Source: Dehalococcoidia bacterium
GTDB taxonomy: Bacteria; Chloroflexota; Dehalococcoidia; Dehalococcoidales; JAUXAE01
Direction of reading: 5' to 3'
Length of the DNA stretch: 29,102 nt
Assembly (NCBI GenBank): GCA_030665535.1
Contig: DAOUZU010000002.1
Coordinates: 1-29,102, forward strand
The translations under genes and the position numbers were made by a program. Of this stretch, positions 1 through 6,228 are shown one piece after another. Below the pieces are notes generated by a model. It made no database searches and was not told where the DNA came from. It worked only from the letters and a program-made list of their open reading frames with translations. The stretch's first letter is position 1, and every line of letters begins with the position of its first letter.

Positions 1-237
1 CCTGCGGATTTCCACGGCTTTGTCGTGGGTATCCAGCCCAAGAATCGAGGCCCGTCCTGCCGTCGGCCTTATCTCATCGAGTATGGTTCGGATAGTGGTC
101 GTTTTGCCGGAGCCGTTCGGGCCGAGGAATCCGAATATCTCGCCGGCTTGGATGTCGAGGTCCAGGTCCACCACGGCACGGACATCTCCATAGTGCTTGG
201 TGAGACCCTCGGTGTGGATAACGGACTGCTCGTTCAT
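1..237 (-). CDS. ABC transporter ATP-binding protein, N-terminal part (cut by window edge)
   Basis: Only the first 79 codons lie in the window; the rest runs off the left edge. The protein begins MNEQSVIHTEGLTKHYGD and carries a clear Walker A loop, GPNGSGKTTT, at about residues 39-48, followed by IRPTAGRASILG, the usual continuation in the DrrA/CcmA-type exporter ATPase family. It would bind and hydrolyse ATP on the cytoplasmic face of a membrane transporter whose permease is probably just outside the window. The ATG is preceded by GGAGGGAG, a strong ribosome binding site. The signature and Walker B motifs are not visible, so the substrate cannot be inferred. Confidence 0.9.
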   Translation of the reverse strand, partial: MNEQSVIHTEGLTKHYGDVRAVVDLDLDIQAGEIFGFLGPNGSGKTTTIRTILDEIRPTAGRASILGLDTHDKAVEIRR

Positions 238-380
238 GTGACTCCCTCCTGTATTACCCCTTGACTTCTTAGTTCAGTTTGATTTCTTTCTGAAATAGCC
301 CATAGAAAATCAGGTTATTCAGCTCTTTTATTGTTCTCATGTTCTTTTTGGGATTCTTACATAGGTCAAGAGGTCCCGGC

Positions 381-1658
381 TTAACGCCAGATGCGCCGGT
401 CAACCAGCGGCTTTTCCTTCTTACCGATGGTCCCCGGGGGGACGAACTCGATGGTGTCCGCCCGTAGCAAGCAGACGCTCTGAAAACTTTTGTTCAGGCT
501 GGTGGCCAGCTTGTCCCTGTTGACTGTCTTCTCCTTGAGCTCAACGCGGAAGGTCATCTCGTCGCGCCGCGCCGGGCGTTCAATCACTATCTGGAATCGG
601 TCAATCTCAGTAAAGTCGGCGAATACCTGGGACGCCTGCCGGCCGACGACAAACATACCCCTTACCTTGACGGTATCGTCGCTGCGGCCCAGGATGGCGG
701 TCAACCTGGCGGCGGTGCGGCCACAGGGGCAGGGTTCGTTCGTGTATGACGATATATCGCCGGTGCCGAACCGGATTAAGCCCCATGTCTTGTTGTGGAT
801 GGGGGTGACCACAACCTCGCCGACCTCGCCGGGGCCCAGTTGCTGTCCTGTCCGGGGGTCTACTATCTCTATTATGTAGTCATCCATAAAGTGCATGCCC
901 TTGTGCTCGGAGCATTCGTAGGCCAGGCAGCCGCCGGGCTCGGTGACGGCGTAGGCCTGGAAGGTAAGCAACCCGTATTGCTGCTCAAACACCTCTCTGA
1001 GCGAAGGGGTCAGCATCTCACCGGTGAACCAGGCCCTCTTGAGGGAGAAATCCTCGCCCAGGTCATGGCCCATCTCCTCCGCCTTCTTAATGACGGCTAA
1101 CAGGAAACTGGGTGTGCCGACGAAACCGGTAACACCCAGGTCAAGCATGGTCTTAACCTGGATTTTGGTGTGGCCGGTGCCCATGGCGATGGCGGTGGCG
1201 CCGCAGTCCTTGATGGCCTCGTGGAAGAGGATGCCGGTGGGGGACATATGATAGGTAAAGGTGTTGATGACGATGTCGCCCTTCCTGAAGCCGGCGGCGT
1301 AGAAGGCCCTGGCGAACCACTTAATACGGCTGGAGTGGAGCGGCTCGTAGACCGGCCCCGGGGAGATAAATATGCGCTCTACATCCTGCGGAGGCACGGC
1401 CAGGAAACCGCCGTAGGGGGGATTCTTCTCCTGGCCCTCTATCAGATCCGCCTTGCGGGTAATGGGCAGCTTCTCCAGGTCTTTAATCGTCTTAATCTCA
1501 GCGGGTTCTACGCGTACCTTGTCCAGGATATCTGTCGCCGCCGATGCGTGCTTATAGGCATGTTTTATCGTCCGGGATAGCCGCCGGTTGAGATAGTGCT
1601 CTCTTTCCCAGGCGGACATCACCTCAAATCCGTCGAAGTAGTCTCCCTTTATAGCCAT
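381..1658 (-). CDS. Phenylacetate-CoA ligase-like AMP-forming enzyme (PaaK family)
   Basis: This 425-residue protein has the size and layout of the PaaK branch of adenylate-forming enzymes, which activate an aromatic or other carboxylic acid with ATP and join it to CoA. Visible landmarks are AYAVTEPGG (about 235-243), the adenylate-binding segment RFGTGDIS (296-303), the CPCGRT motif (310-315) usual in PaaK proteins, the hinge-side GRSDD (324-328), and the C-terminal GKKEKPLVDRR, which holds the expected catalytic Lys. The family's Ser/Thr/Gly-rich P-loop is not canonical: the matching place reads FISPGPVYEPLHSS (97-110). The start overlaps the end of the upstream small gene by 10 nt, so the two are probably translated together. 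Family membership is secure; the substrate is unknown. Confidence 0.85.
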   Translation of the reverse strand: MAIKGDYFDGFEVMSAWEREHYLNRRLSRTIKHAYKHASAATDILDKVRVEPAEIKTIKDLEKLPITRKADLIEGQEKNPPYGGFLAVPPQDVERIFISPGPVYEPLHSSRIKWFARAFYAAGFRKGDIVINTFTYHMSPTGILFHEAIKDCGATAIAMGTGHTKIQVKTMLDLGVTGFVGTPSFLLAVIKKAEEMGHDLGEDFSLKRAWFTGEMLTPSLREVFEQQYGLLTFQAYAVTEPGGCLAYECSEHKGMHFMDDYIIEIVDPRTGQQLGPGEVGEVVVTPIHNKTWGLIRFGTGDISSYTNEPCPCGRTAARLTAILGRSDDTVKVRGMFVVGRQASQVFADFTEIDRFQIVIERPARRDEMTFRVELKEKTVNRDKLATSLNKSFQSVCLLRADTIEFVPPGTIGKKEKPLVDRRIWR

Positions 1659-1894
1659 CTCTTCCGCCTCTTGTAGTGTTTCACCGCCCGGTAGCTCTTC
1701 TTGGCGCCCACCGCCGAGAGGCCTATGTAGAACTCCTTGACGTCCTCTCCCTCTTCCAAAGCGTGCTCAAACAGAAGATGGCTTTCATATTTAAAACGGG
1801 TTAGGGAAATAAGAATCTTCTTGAGGAGGATAGCTAATCCCTCGGTCTGCAAGATGCCTTTAGCCTGTTTAGCTAGTGTAATAGGTCCCCGCAT
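1649..1894 (-). CDS. Small basic protein of unknown function
   Basis: I do not recognise this gene. The open frame reaches 1918, but AAAGGAG lies just ahead of codons 8 and 9 of that frame, so the start is more likely the ATG at 1894 (MRGPITLAKQ), giving 81 residues; TTG one codon earlier is the alternative. The protein is rich in Lys and Arg, has an amphipathic middle (GLAILLKKILISLTRF) and a very basic tail (KHYKRRKRWL). No signal peptide or clear membrane segment is visible. It overlaps the start of the PaaK-like ligase gene and is probably cotranscribed with it. It could be the remaining N-terminal part of a longer enzyme. Confidence 0.5.
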   Translation of the reverse strand: MRGPITLAKQAKGILQTEGLAILLKKILISLTRFKYESHLLFEHALEEGEDVKEFYIGLSAVGAKKSYRAVKHYKRRKRWL

Positions 1895-2071
1895 CAATCG
1901 CTTCTCCTTTGTAATCATCTGGTATCTTAATAAGTCTAGCGAACAATCGCGTATTTCACAAATAATAAGATTAGCACTGTCTTGTTAGTATAGAAAGTAG
2001 GGAAAAGGTAGTCAATAGAGTTAGCCACTATTCTATAGTTTGTGATTAAAAACCTCTAACCCTCACAGTCT

Positions 2072-2356
2072 CTAATCAACTACCTCTTTATACATCCTCA
2101 TACAATCCTGAAAGGTAATAGACCTGGTATACCTCTGCGCCATCTCTATTGATTCCCACCTCCCCAGGTCCTTAATGGTCATGGTATCCAGCCCTGCTTT
2201 TCGTAAGAGGCAGGCAAAGGTTCTTCTGAAGGTATGGGGATTACAGGTAATACCCGTCCTCTTCTCCAGGCGTCTCAGCATGGCGGTAATACCCCACTTG
2301 TTGATTCCCCAGACATTGCCACCTTCAGGCTGATACCCAGAAAGCCACTGCTTCAA
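2072..2356 (-). pseudogene. Tyrosine recombinase (phage integrase family), C-terminal fragment
   Basis: The frame encodes the last ~94 residues of a tyrosine-family site-specific recombinase. The HxxR box is visible in NPHTFRRTFACLLRKAG (about 40-56), then LGRWESIEMAQRYTR (64-78), which holds the late W/H position and the nucleophile Tyr. The N-terminal SAM-like domain and the first catalytic Arg are absent, and reading upstream meets a stop at 2363-2365. No normal start or ribosome site precedes it; the only initiation codon is TTG. It is therefore a remnant. It probably derives from the element that brought in the neighbouring accessory genes, but whether it is the integrase that used the tRNA site at 6157-6228 cannot be told. 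Confidence 0.8.
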
Positions 2357-2362
2357 GTGTCG

Positions 2363-2480
2363 TTACATCAGTGGTGTTGATATCTGCTCGGGAGCGTAAG
2401 CCTTCCTGGCCATTTACTGCCCCCTTATTATTACGCGAGTCTAACACAAGAACTGGCGCAACTAATGGGGGTAGGTCAGC
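2363..2480 (-). mobile_element. IS3-like insertion sequence left end with start of orfA
   Basis: Read on the minus strand, this segment starts GCTGACCTACCCCC, passes through an AT-rich leader, and reaches a purine-rich ribosome site (AAGGGGG) before ATG at 2413. The 16 codons that follow begin MARKAYAPEQI, which resembles the N-terminus of IS3-family OrfA transposases. The similarity stops there and the frame ends in TAA at 2363-2365, directly ahead of the integrase fragment. It looks like an insertion sequence end cut and joined to unrelated DNA. Family assignment is from remembered motif style only. Confidence 0.4.
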
Positions 2481-2532
2481 TAGGCCTTTAATGGCCTGGT
2501 TGCTCTCGCAGCCAGCAGCAGAAAAGCCGAGG

Positions 2533-2561
2533 TTGCGTAGTTGACTATTTTTGTGTATAAT
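2533..2561 (+). promoter_or_regulatory. Promoter for the zinc-ribbon gene
   Basis: A perfect -10 box TATAAT at 2556-2561 follows a 17-bp spacer after TTGCGT (2533-2538), a weak -35 box. Transcription would start near 2568, giving a leader of about 118 nt ahead of the GTG at 2686. A better -35 match, TTGACT at 2541, is only 9 bp away and cannot pair with this -10. Confidence 0.5.
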
Positions 2562-2685
2562 ACGCTCGGTGGTTTAGTAAGGTTGTCAATTAACTTGGTT
2601 CAATACACACGATTCATCCCTAGAATGCTCAAGTCCTGGATGACCATAGCTCTAACCAACTACTTAGAAGAGAGGAGGTCATCCA

Positions 2686-2988
2686 GTGAGTTACACAGAG
2701 AAATCACTCCAATGTGTTGACTGTGGTGCTACTTTTGCCTTTACCGTCGAGGAACAGGAATTCTTCGCCTCTAAAGGCTACACCAACGAGCCGAAACGCT
2801 GTCTTTCCTGCCGTCAGGCGCGCAAGACAGAGCGTTCTGGCGGTGGTGGTGGCTACGGTTCACCACGGCAGATGTTCCCCGCTGTTTGTGCCCAGTGCGG
2901 CAAGGATACTGAAGTTCCCTTTGAGCCGCGTGATGGCAGACCAGTCTACTGCAGCCCCTGTTTCCAGAAAACAAGGAATGGCGGCTAA
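2686..2988 (+). CDS. Double zinc-ribbon protein
   Basis: This is a 100-residue cytoplasmic protein with two Cys4 zinc-binding units. The first uses CVDCG (about 10-14) with CLSCR (38-42), the spacing of the probable zinc-ribbon family found in many Chloroflexota and Firmicutes. The second uses CAQCG (69-73) and CSPC (89-92), close to the CxxC domain of small nucleic-acid-associated proteins. A flexible SGGGGGYGSP linker joins them. The start is GTG, chosen because GAGGAGGT lies 7 nt upstream. The gene is monocistronic, with its own promoter and a perfect terminator hairpin. It sits between two inverted IS-like ends, so it may have been carried in. A nucleic-acid-binding role is likely from the fold; the exact role is unknown. 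Confidence 0.8.
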   Translation: MSYTEKSLQCVDCGATFAFTVEEQEFFASKGYTNEPKRCLSCRQARKTERSGGGGGYGSPRQMFPAVCAQCGKDTEVPFEPRDGRPVYCSPCFQKTRNGG

Positions 2989-3025
2989 ACAGAAGACACA
3001 GCTTTACCGTATAAGGTAAAAACAA

Positions 3026-3053
3026 ATGAGGGGCTCCCTAGGGAGCCCCTCAT
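3026..3053 (+). terminator. Perfect 28-bp palindromic terminator after the zinc-ribbon gene
   Basis: Fourteen bases (ATGAGGGGCTCCCT) are followed at once by their exact complement, giving a GC-rich stem 37 nt after the zinc-ribbon stop codon. Only a few T residues follow (TGTATT), so termination efficiency is uncertain. The symmetry would let it act in both directions. Confidence 0.7.
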
Positions 3054-3076
3054 TGTATTCCAAGAAACCTCTTCGG

Positions 3077-3090
3077 CTGACCTGCCCCCC
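3077..3090 (+). repeat. Right member of an inverted repeat pair (IS-like end)
   Basis: GCTGACCTGCCCCC here is the inverse of 2467-2480 with one mismatch in 14. The two copies flank the zinc-ribbon gene and both point away from it. The motif resembles the ends of IS3-family elements, so each may be the edge of a separate, decayed insertion sequence. Confidence 0.5.
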
Positions 3091-3471
3091 AAAAACGTTC
3101 CTTTATTCTCTATAAGTTCCTGTAATTAGGTAACGATTTTACCTGGGATGCTATGAATGAACATCGTGATGATTGTCCAGCGGTGTTCCGTGGTAGGCCA
3201 TTGTTGCCTTGAGACTGACCATGGCATGGTTTACATAGAGCCTCAAACGTTGTGCTCCAAATACAAGTCCTTTTAATTAGGTGAATTCTACCACTGGTTT
3301 CGCTAGTATGGAAGGAACGCCGTTTTGGAGCAGGCATCTTTCCAAATGCATATCCTCATTATTGTTGAATGGGATTGGCGTACCAGCAACAATAAAAAGG
3401 TCCGCTCGCTCTCAAAGCTGAGCGACCAGCTTTGAGGGAGTAAGAACAATAAGGAAGAATTAATAATCCTA
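3091..3471 (+). other. Non-coding stretch with possible decayed HNH-type remnant
   Basis: No convincing gene is present. A minus-strand frame at 3110-3337 contains FEALCKPCHGQ, which resembles the end of the HNH endonuclease motif (ALCKPCH). The His-rich first half of the motif is missing and the surroundings do not look like protein, so at most this is a degraded fragment. The stretch is AT-rich and follows the IS-like end at 3077. Confidence 0.3.
3406..3436 (+). promoter_or_regulatory. Two mutually exclusive hairpins upstream of the CDGSH gene
   Basis: CTCAAAGCT (3411-3419) is exactly complementary to AGCTTTGAG (3428-3436), with an 8-nt loop. An overlapping alternative pairs TCGCTC (3406-3411) with GAGCGA (3420-3425). 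Both cannot form together. The element lies upstream of the best promoter for the CDGSH gene, so it is either a terminator for DNA to the left or an operator, not an attenuator of that promoter. Confidence 0.35.
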
Positions 3472-3500
3472 TTGACTGTGTCCCTGGCGTGGAGTACATT
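3472..3500 (+). promoter_or_regulatory. Promoter for the CDGSH gene
   Basis: TTGACT (3472-3477) is followed after 17 bp by TACATT (3495-3500). The predicted transcript starts near 3507, leaving a leader of about 16 nt with AAGGTAAGG as the ribosome binding site before ATG at 3523. Confidence 0.5.
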
Positions 3501-3522
3501 CACACTAAAGGTAAGGTAGTTT

Positions 3523-4200
3523 ATGAATAATCAATCATTGCATGATGGACCCAGAGTAAGAGTAAGCAAGGATGGCCCATATCTTGTTTCGGGAGGAATT
3601 CCTCTCACAAAGCAGATAATTGGCATTGACGCCGCGGGGGATTCCTATAAGTGGAGTGAAGGTCAGAAATGCCCGTCAAAGGATAACTACGCTCTTTGCC
3701 GCTGTGGACGGTCTAAGAACAAACCGTTTTGCGATGGAACACACAATAAAGTCAATTTCGATGGCACCGAGACGGCTCGCCGAGAGCCTTATATTAATCA
3801 AGTCGAGAGGATCGATGGACCAGCTTTAGAATTAACCGATGCAGTGGAACTTTGTGCCTCTGCTCGTTTTTGCGAACGGGCTGGTGGAATCTGGAACCTT
3901 ACGGAGCAATCTGAGGACTCGGAGGCTAAGAGAATTGCTATAGAAGAGGCTGGAAACTGCCCCTCTGGCCGCCTAGTGGTTTGGGACAAGAATGGGAAAG
4001 ACATTGAACCTAAATTTGAACCATCCATCGGCGTGGTTGAAGATCCACAGAAAGGCATGAGAGGCCCAATCTGGGTGCGAGGTGGGATTCCGGTTGAATC
4101 TGCTGATGGTAGTGTTTACGAAATTCGTAATCGCGTTACACTTTGTCGTTGCGGTAAAAGCTCCAATAAGCCCTTCTGTGATGGCAGCCATGTCAAATAG
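3523..4200 (+). CDS. Double-CDGSH iron-sulfur protein with a central ferredoxin-like domain
   Basis: The 225-residue protein has a full CDGSH (mitoNEET-type) 2Fe-2S motif near each end. The first has Cys59, Cys61, Cys70 and His74 in CRCGRSKNKPFCDGTH. The second has Cys208, Cys210, Cys219 and His223 in CRCGKSSNKPFCDGSH. Between them, Cys111, Cys117 and Cys146 (CASARFC and NCPSGRL) match the divergent single-cluster ferredoxin domain often fused to CDGSH proteins. Each CDGSH motif is preceded by a PIWVRGGIP-like strand segment (also PYLVSGGIP), showing an internal duplication. The family is thought to act in electron transfer or cluster handling in the cytoplasm; no partner gene is adjacent. 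The gene is monocistronic and lies in the AT-richer island. Confidence 0.92.
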   Translation: MNNQSLHDGPRVRVSKDGPYLVSGGIPLTKQIIGIDAAGDSYKWSEGQKCPSKDNYALCRCGRSKNKPFCDGTHNKVNFDGTETARREPYINQVERIDGPALELTDAVELCASARFCERAGGIWNLTEQSEDSEAKRIAIEEAGNCPSGRLVVWDKNGKDIEPKFEPSIGVVEDPQKGMRGPIWVRGGIPVESADGSVYEIRNRVTLCRCGKSSNKPFCDGSHVK

Positions 4201-4528
4201 ATAAATAGATTATCCGAGGAACAGGGCTCTTTCTATGACAACCTACCCTAATCGCCAATTTTCCCAGCACACAAGATCCAAATCCATTTGAATCTAATCT
4301 CCACTACCAACTGAACAAGAGATTTGGAGCACCGGAACATCTCAAACTGTTCGTCTATCCCACTCGCTGTCGTACCGACCATCTTCCTACCACTCCCTTG
4401 GCCTACACACACTGTTTACATATTCCCACGAGTAAAGCAAGTCTTTTCAAAGCTAAGCTGCACAATGGGATTCTAAGGCCACAGGTTGGCCAAGTAGGGC
4501 CTTATATGAAATTAGTAAAGGGTATGGG
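4201..4528 (+). other. Non-coding stretch, nothing recognised
   Basis: Both strands are broken by frequent stops and no protein motif, promoter of good quality or tandem repeat is visible. The sequence is AT-rich like the rest of the island. It is followed directly by the duplicated tRNA-terminator segment. Confidence 0.5.
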
Positions 4529-4593
4529 GGCACAATAACAAAGGGAGCCCGAAAAGGCTCCCCTCGTGGCTATCTACTTTACATAGTGGCAGC
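4529..4593. repeat. Copy 1 of a 65-bp direct repeat (tRNA 3' end plus terminator)
   Basis: This segment matches 6099-6163 at 61 of 65 positions without gaps, offset 1570 bp. In the right copy it consists of the last seven bases of the tRNA gene with its terminator. In this copy the rest of the tRNA is missing, although GTTGGGCTT at 4595 still resembles the next tRNA bases. It looks like an attachment-site scar left by integration at the tRNA 3' end. Confidence 0.8.
4543..4562 (-). terminator. Terminator hairpin in repeat copy 1
   Basis: On the minus strand GGGAGCC pairs with GGCTCCC around a TTTTCG loop, followed by TTTGTTATT. The stem is 7 bp, one pair longer than in copy 2. It now serves as the terminator of the HTH/zinc-ribbon gene, whose stop is at 4603. 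Confidence 0.75.
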
Positions 4594-4602
4594 TCGTTGG
4601 GC

Positions 4603-5031
4603 TTATAATAATTTGTCCACGGGTACATTAGCCCACACGAAATGTTGCCCGCAATATGCGCAATTCTGAAATCTGCCGACGGCGTGTTCGCAGAATGGGC
4701 ATATAGTGCGGAGAAGAGATACGATCGCCGTCCTGTTTTCGTAGCGCTCTCCTTGTTTTGGGGATTCCGTCGGAAGTTGCCTAGTTACCACCTCATCACT
4801 GTCGGTTTCTCTTCCCGGTGAAGCAGAGTTGTTATCGGATATGGTCATCGTGGTTGAATTGTTCTCATGAAGTAACTGTCGTATTTTAGTCGCATGTTCT
4901 GGTGATGGTTCTCTGTCTCTCCACCATTTCCCCAAGGTATTGATTGAGATACCCAGTTCTAAGGCGAGCTGCTTCTTTGACAGTTTTGTCACGGCAAGAT
5001 AGGCGTCGAGCTTCTGGGACCATTTACTCAA
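4603..5031 (-). CDS. HTH (XRE-like) protein with C-terminal zinc ribbon
   Basis: About 142 residues. The N-terminal third is a helix-turn-helix unit, LSKKQLALELGISINTLGKW (about 17-36), so it probably binds DNA as a cytoplasmic regulator. A polar linker of some 50 residues follows, then a zinc ribbon with CPFC and CAYC (about 111-127) and a short aromatic end. The frame can be opened at GTG (5040), but that codon touches the ribosome site; GGAGGT lies 7 nt before TTG at 5031, which is the better start. It lies alone on the minus strand and ends in the duplicated tRNA terminator. It may regulate functions of the former mobile element. Its target is unknown. Confidence 0.75.
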   Translation of the reverse strand: MSKWSQKLDAYLAVTKLSKKQLALELGISINTLGKWWRDREPSPEHATKIRQLLHENNSTTMTISDNNSASPGRETDSDEVVTRQLPTESPKQGERYENRTAIVSLLRTICPFCEHAVGRFQNCAYCGQHFVWANVPVDKLL

Positions 5032-5176
5032 GATGTCCACCTCCGGAATCCATCACTCAACTAGATAAGAAAAGCAGTAACCAATTCATCGATTGTTCAA
5101 TGCCTGGAAATTGCGGAAAAGCCAGCTATGTTTGATTTGAGCCGCTATAGTGTGCAATTGCATGGTAATAGGTTTC

Positions 5177-5488
5177 TCAAATATCAACTGAATCTTCATT
5201 GCATAGTGGAAATTGTCCATGAGCATATCTATATTCTAGTAGTAACTCCTCCTCCTTTTCAGCAGGATTACGATTAAGTTCATAACGATATCCAGTAGCC
5301 TGTTTGGTGCAGTGCCTTTCCACCATTCGCATATGAGCCTGTAGTATTTCCCTGATACCACCATCACCTTCGGCTTTGCCGATGTAAATCGTTTCTCCAG
5401 CCTTGTGTAGAGAATAGACACCCTTGCCAATGGGGGCTTCACTTACATTTCTTGGGTTAAATTCGTGTAAATCACCTGAAATACTCAT
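5177..5488 (-). CDS. GIY-YIG nuclease-like protein
   Basis: This 103-residue protein is essentially one GIY-YIG domain. It shows GVYSL (23-27) and YIGKAEG (35-41) for the two namesake strands, Arg46 in GGIREIL at the usual helix position, a Glu-rich helix AEKEEELLLEY (76-86) that would supply the metal-binding Glu, and PLCN (94-97) as the usual end. The track frame starts at 5542, but GGAGGT sits 6 nt before ATG at 5488 and the promoter at 5515-5542 would lie inside the longer version, so 5488 is the start. Such stand-alone domains occur in mobile elements and repair proteins. Whether this one cuts DNA cannot be told; no separate DNA-binding domain is present. Confidence 0.8.
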   Translation of the reverse strand: MSISGDLHEFNPRNVSEAPIGKGVYSLHKAGETIYIGKAEGDGGIREILQAHMRMVERHCTKQATGYRYELNRNPAEKEEELLLEYRYAHGQFPLCNEDSVDI

Positions 5489-5514
5489 GCCTGCACCTCC
5501 ATACGCCAATGTTG

Positions 5515-5542
5515 ATTGTACTACTATTTTGGGGGGTGTCAA
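5515..5542 (-). promoter_or_regulatory. Promoter of the GIY-YIG gene
   Basis: On the minus strand a perfect TTGACA (5537-5542) is followed after 16 bp by TACAAT (5515-5520). Transcription would start near 5508, giving a leader of about 20 nt that contains the GGAGGT ribosome site. This is one of the best promoters in the window. Confidence 0.75.
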
Positions 5543-5630
5543 GAACGTATATGGTATCCATAATCTATATTATGAACAATTGAGGTGAACAGTTGATAAG
5601 CCAGAACGGTGGAAGTATTATGCGAAAGAG

Positions 5631-5852
5631 TTGGCTGAAGACATAATGGATACACAAAAAACGCTGGTTTTCGTTGGAGCACACCCGGACGATGAAACAT
5701 ATGGGGTCGGGGGTACCCTAACGCAATATGCTGCTGCGGGAGTTAGGGTCTATTATATCTGTGCAACGCGTGGTGAGGCGGGCAAGACTGATCCAACACA
5801 GGCACACGGGCATGATACTTTAGGTGATATACGCTGGAAAGAGCTGAAATGA
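5631..5852 (+). pseudogene. PIG-L/LmbE-family deacetylase, truncated N-terminal fragment
   Basis: The frame carries the start of a PIG-L (LmbE-like) zinc-dependent N-acetyl-sugar deacetylase: VFVGAHPDDETYGVGGTL with the AHPDDE zinc and catalytic motif, then YYICATRGEAGKTDP. It stops after GDIRWKELK, about 70 residues into a family whose members are normally some 220-270 long, so the late His motif is missing. The reading frame is open back to 5589 and encodes DKPERWKYYAKELAEDI with no start codon (GTT stands where an initiator would be), so both ends look damaged. The stop lies in a 12-bp repeat shared with the next fragment. It is unlikely to be functional. Confidence 0.75.
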
Positions 5853-6049
5853 TCAATGTGTGCCACAACCTAGAGTGGATAGGCCTTGACGTAAAAAAGT
5901 TCTCTCATTCGCTCCGCGATTTCCGGAATCTTATTCATTCGTACCAGCAAATGATAAGTGGCGCCTCCCCAGACAAAGATACTTGCGACATCAGTTGGCT
6001 TGTGGTGCAAGCGGCATCGAATGATCTTGCAAGTAAACTGAAATGATCA
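5844..6049. repeat. 12-bp direct repeat bounding a short fragment
   Basis: CTGAAATGATCA occurs at 5844-5855 and again at 6038-6049. Each copy contains the TGA stop of the frame before it. The pair bounds the fragment at 5849-6046 and suggests joining or duplication at short homology. Confidence 0.6.
5849..6046 (+). pseudogene. C-terminal fragment of an unknown, possibly HEPN-like protein
   Basis: The 65-residue frame starts with ATG overlapping the TGA of the PIG-L fragment. Its centre, LRDFRNLIHSYQQM (about 22-35), resembles the C-terminal part of uncharacterised bacterial proteins in which an RN..H motif occurs, as in HEPN-fold proteins, followed by a helix VVQAASNDLASKL. No complete domain is present and there is no ribosome site, so it is probably the tail of a longer gene joined here by recombination. 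The HEPN comparison is tentative. Confidence 0.35.
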
Positions 6050-6098
6050 TCCGTAACAAGATAAAGTGAAACTGTTTAAGGGGAATGGCAGGGTCTGA

Positions 6099-6163
6099 GG
6101 CACAATAACAAAGGGAGCTCGAAAAGGCTCCCATTGTGGCTATCTGCTTTACATAGTGGCAGC
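6099..6163. repeat. Copy 2 of the 65-bp direct repeat, at the intact tRNA gene
   Basis: This copy includes the last seven bases of the tRNA (GCTGCCA on the minus strand), the spacer and the terminator. Four mismatches separate it from 4529-4593. Because it is joined to a complete tRNA, it is the side at which the tRNA was preserved or rebuilt. Confidence 0.8.
6113..6132 (-). terminator. Terminator of the tRNA gene
   Basis: On the minus strand GGGAGC pairs with GCTCCC around an 8-nt loop, then TTTGTTATT. It lies 25 nt after the tRNA 3' end. Confidence 0.75.
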
Positions 6164-6228
6164 GGTGGGATTCGAACCTGCGACCAAGGGCTTATGAGTC
6201 CCCTGCTCTGCCTCTGAGCTACGCTGCC
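6157..6228 (-). tRNA. tRNA with CAT anticodon (elongator Met most likely)
   Basis: The 72-nt cloverleaf reads on the minus strand. The acceptor stem is GGCAGCG with CGCTGCC and discriminator A, the D arm GCTC/GAGC, the anticodon loop CTCATAA with CAT, and the T arm has the GGTTCGAATCC consensus. No CCA is encoded. The anticodon stem has three GC pairs, a G-T pair and an A-G mismatch next to the loop. The D loop is short. The TAGCTCAG start and acceptor stem favour elongator tRNA-Met; an Ile tRNA whose CAT is modified to lysidine cannot be excluded. Its own promoter and terminator are visible. Confidence 0.92.

Noticed and set aside
2541..2561. TTGACT and TATAAT as a promoter pair.
   Set aside because: The spacer is only 9 bp; TTGCGT at 2533 has the right distance.
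3110..3337. HNH endonuclease gene on the minus strand.
   Set aside because: Only ALCKPCH-like residues match; the first half of the motif and a sensible N-terminus are missing.
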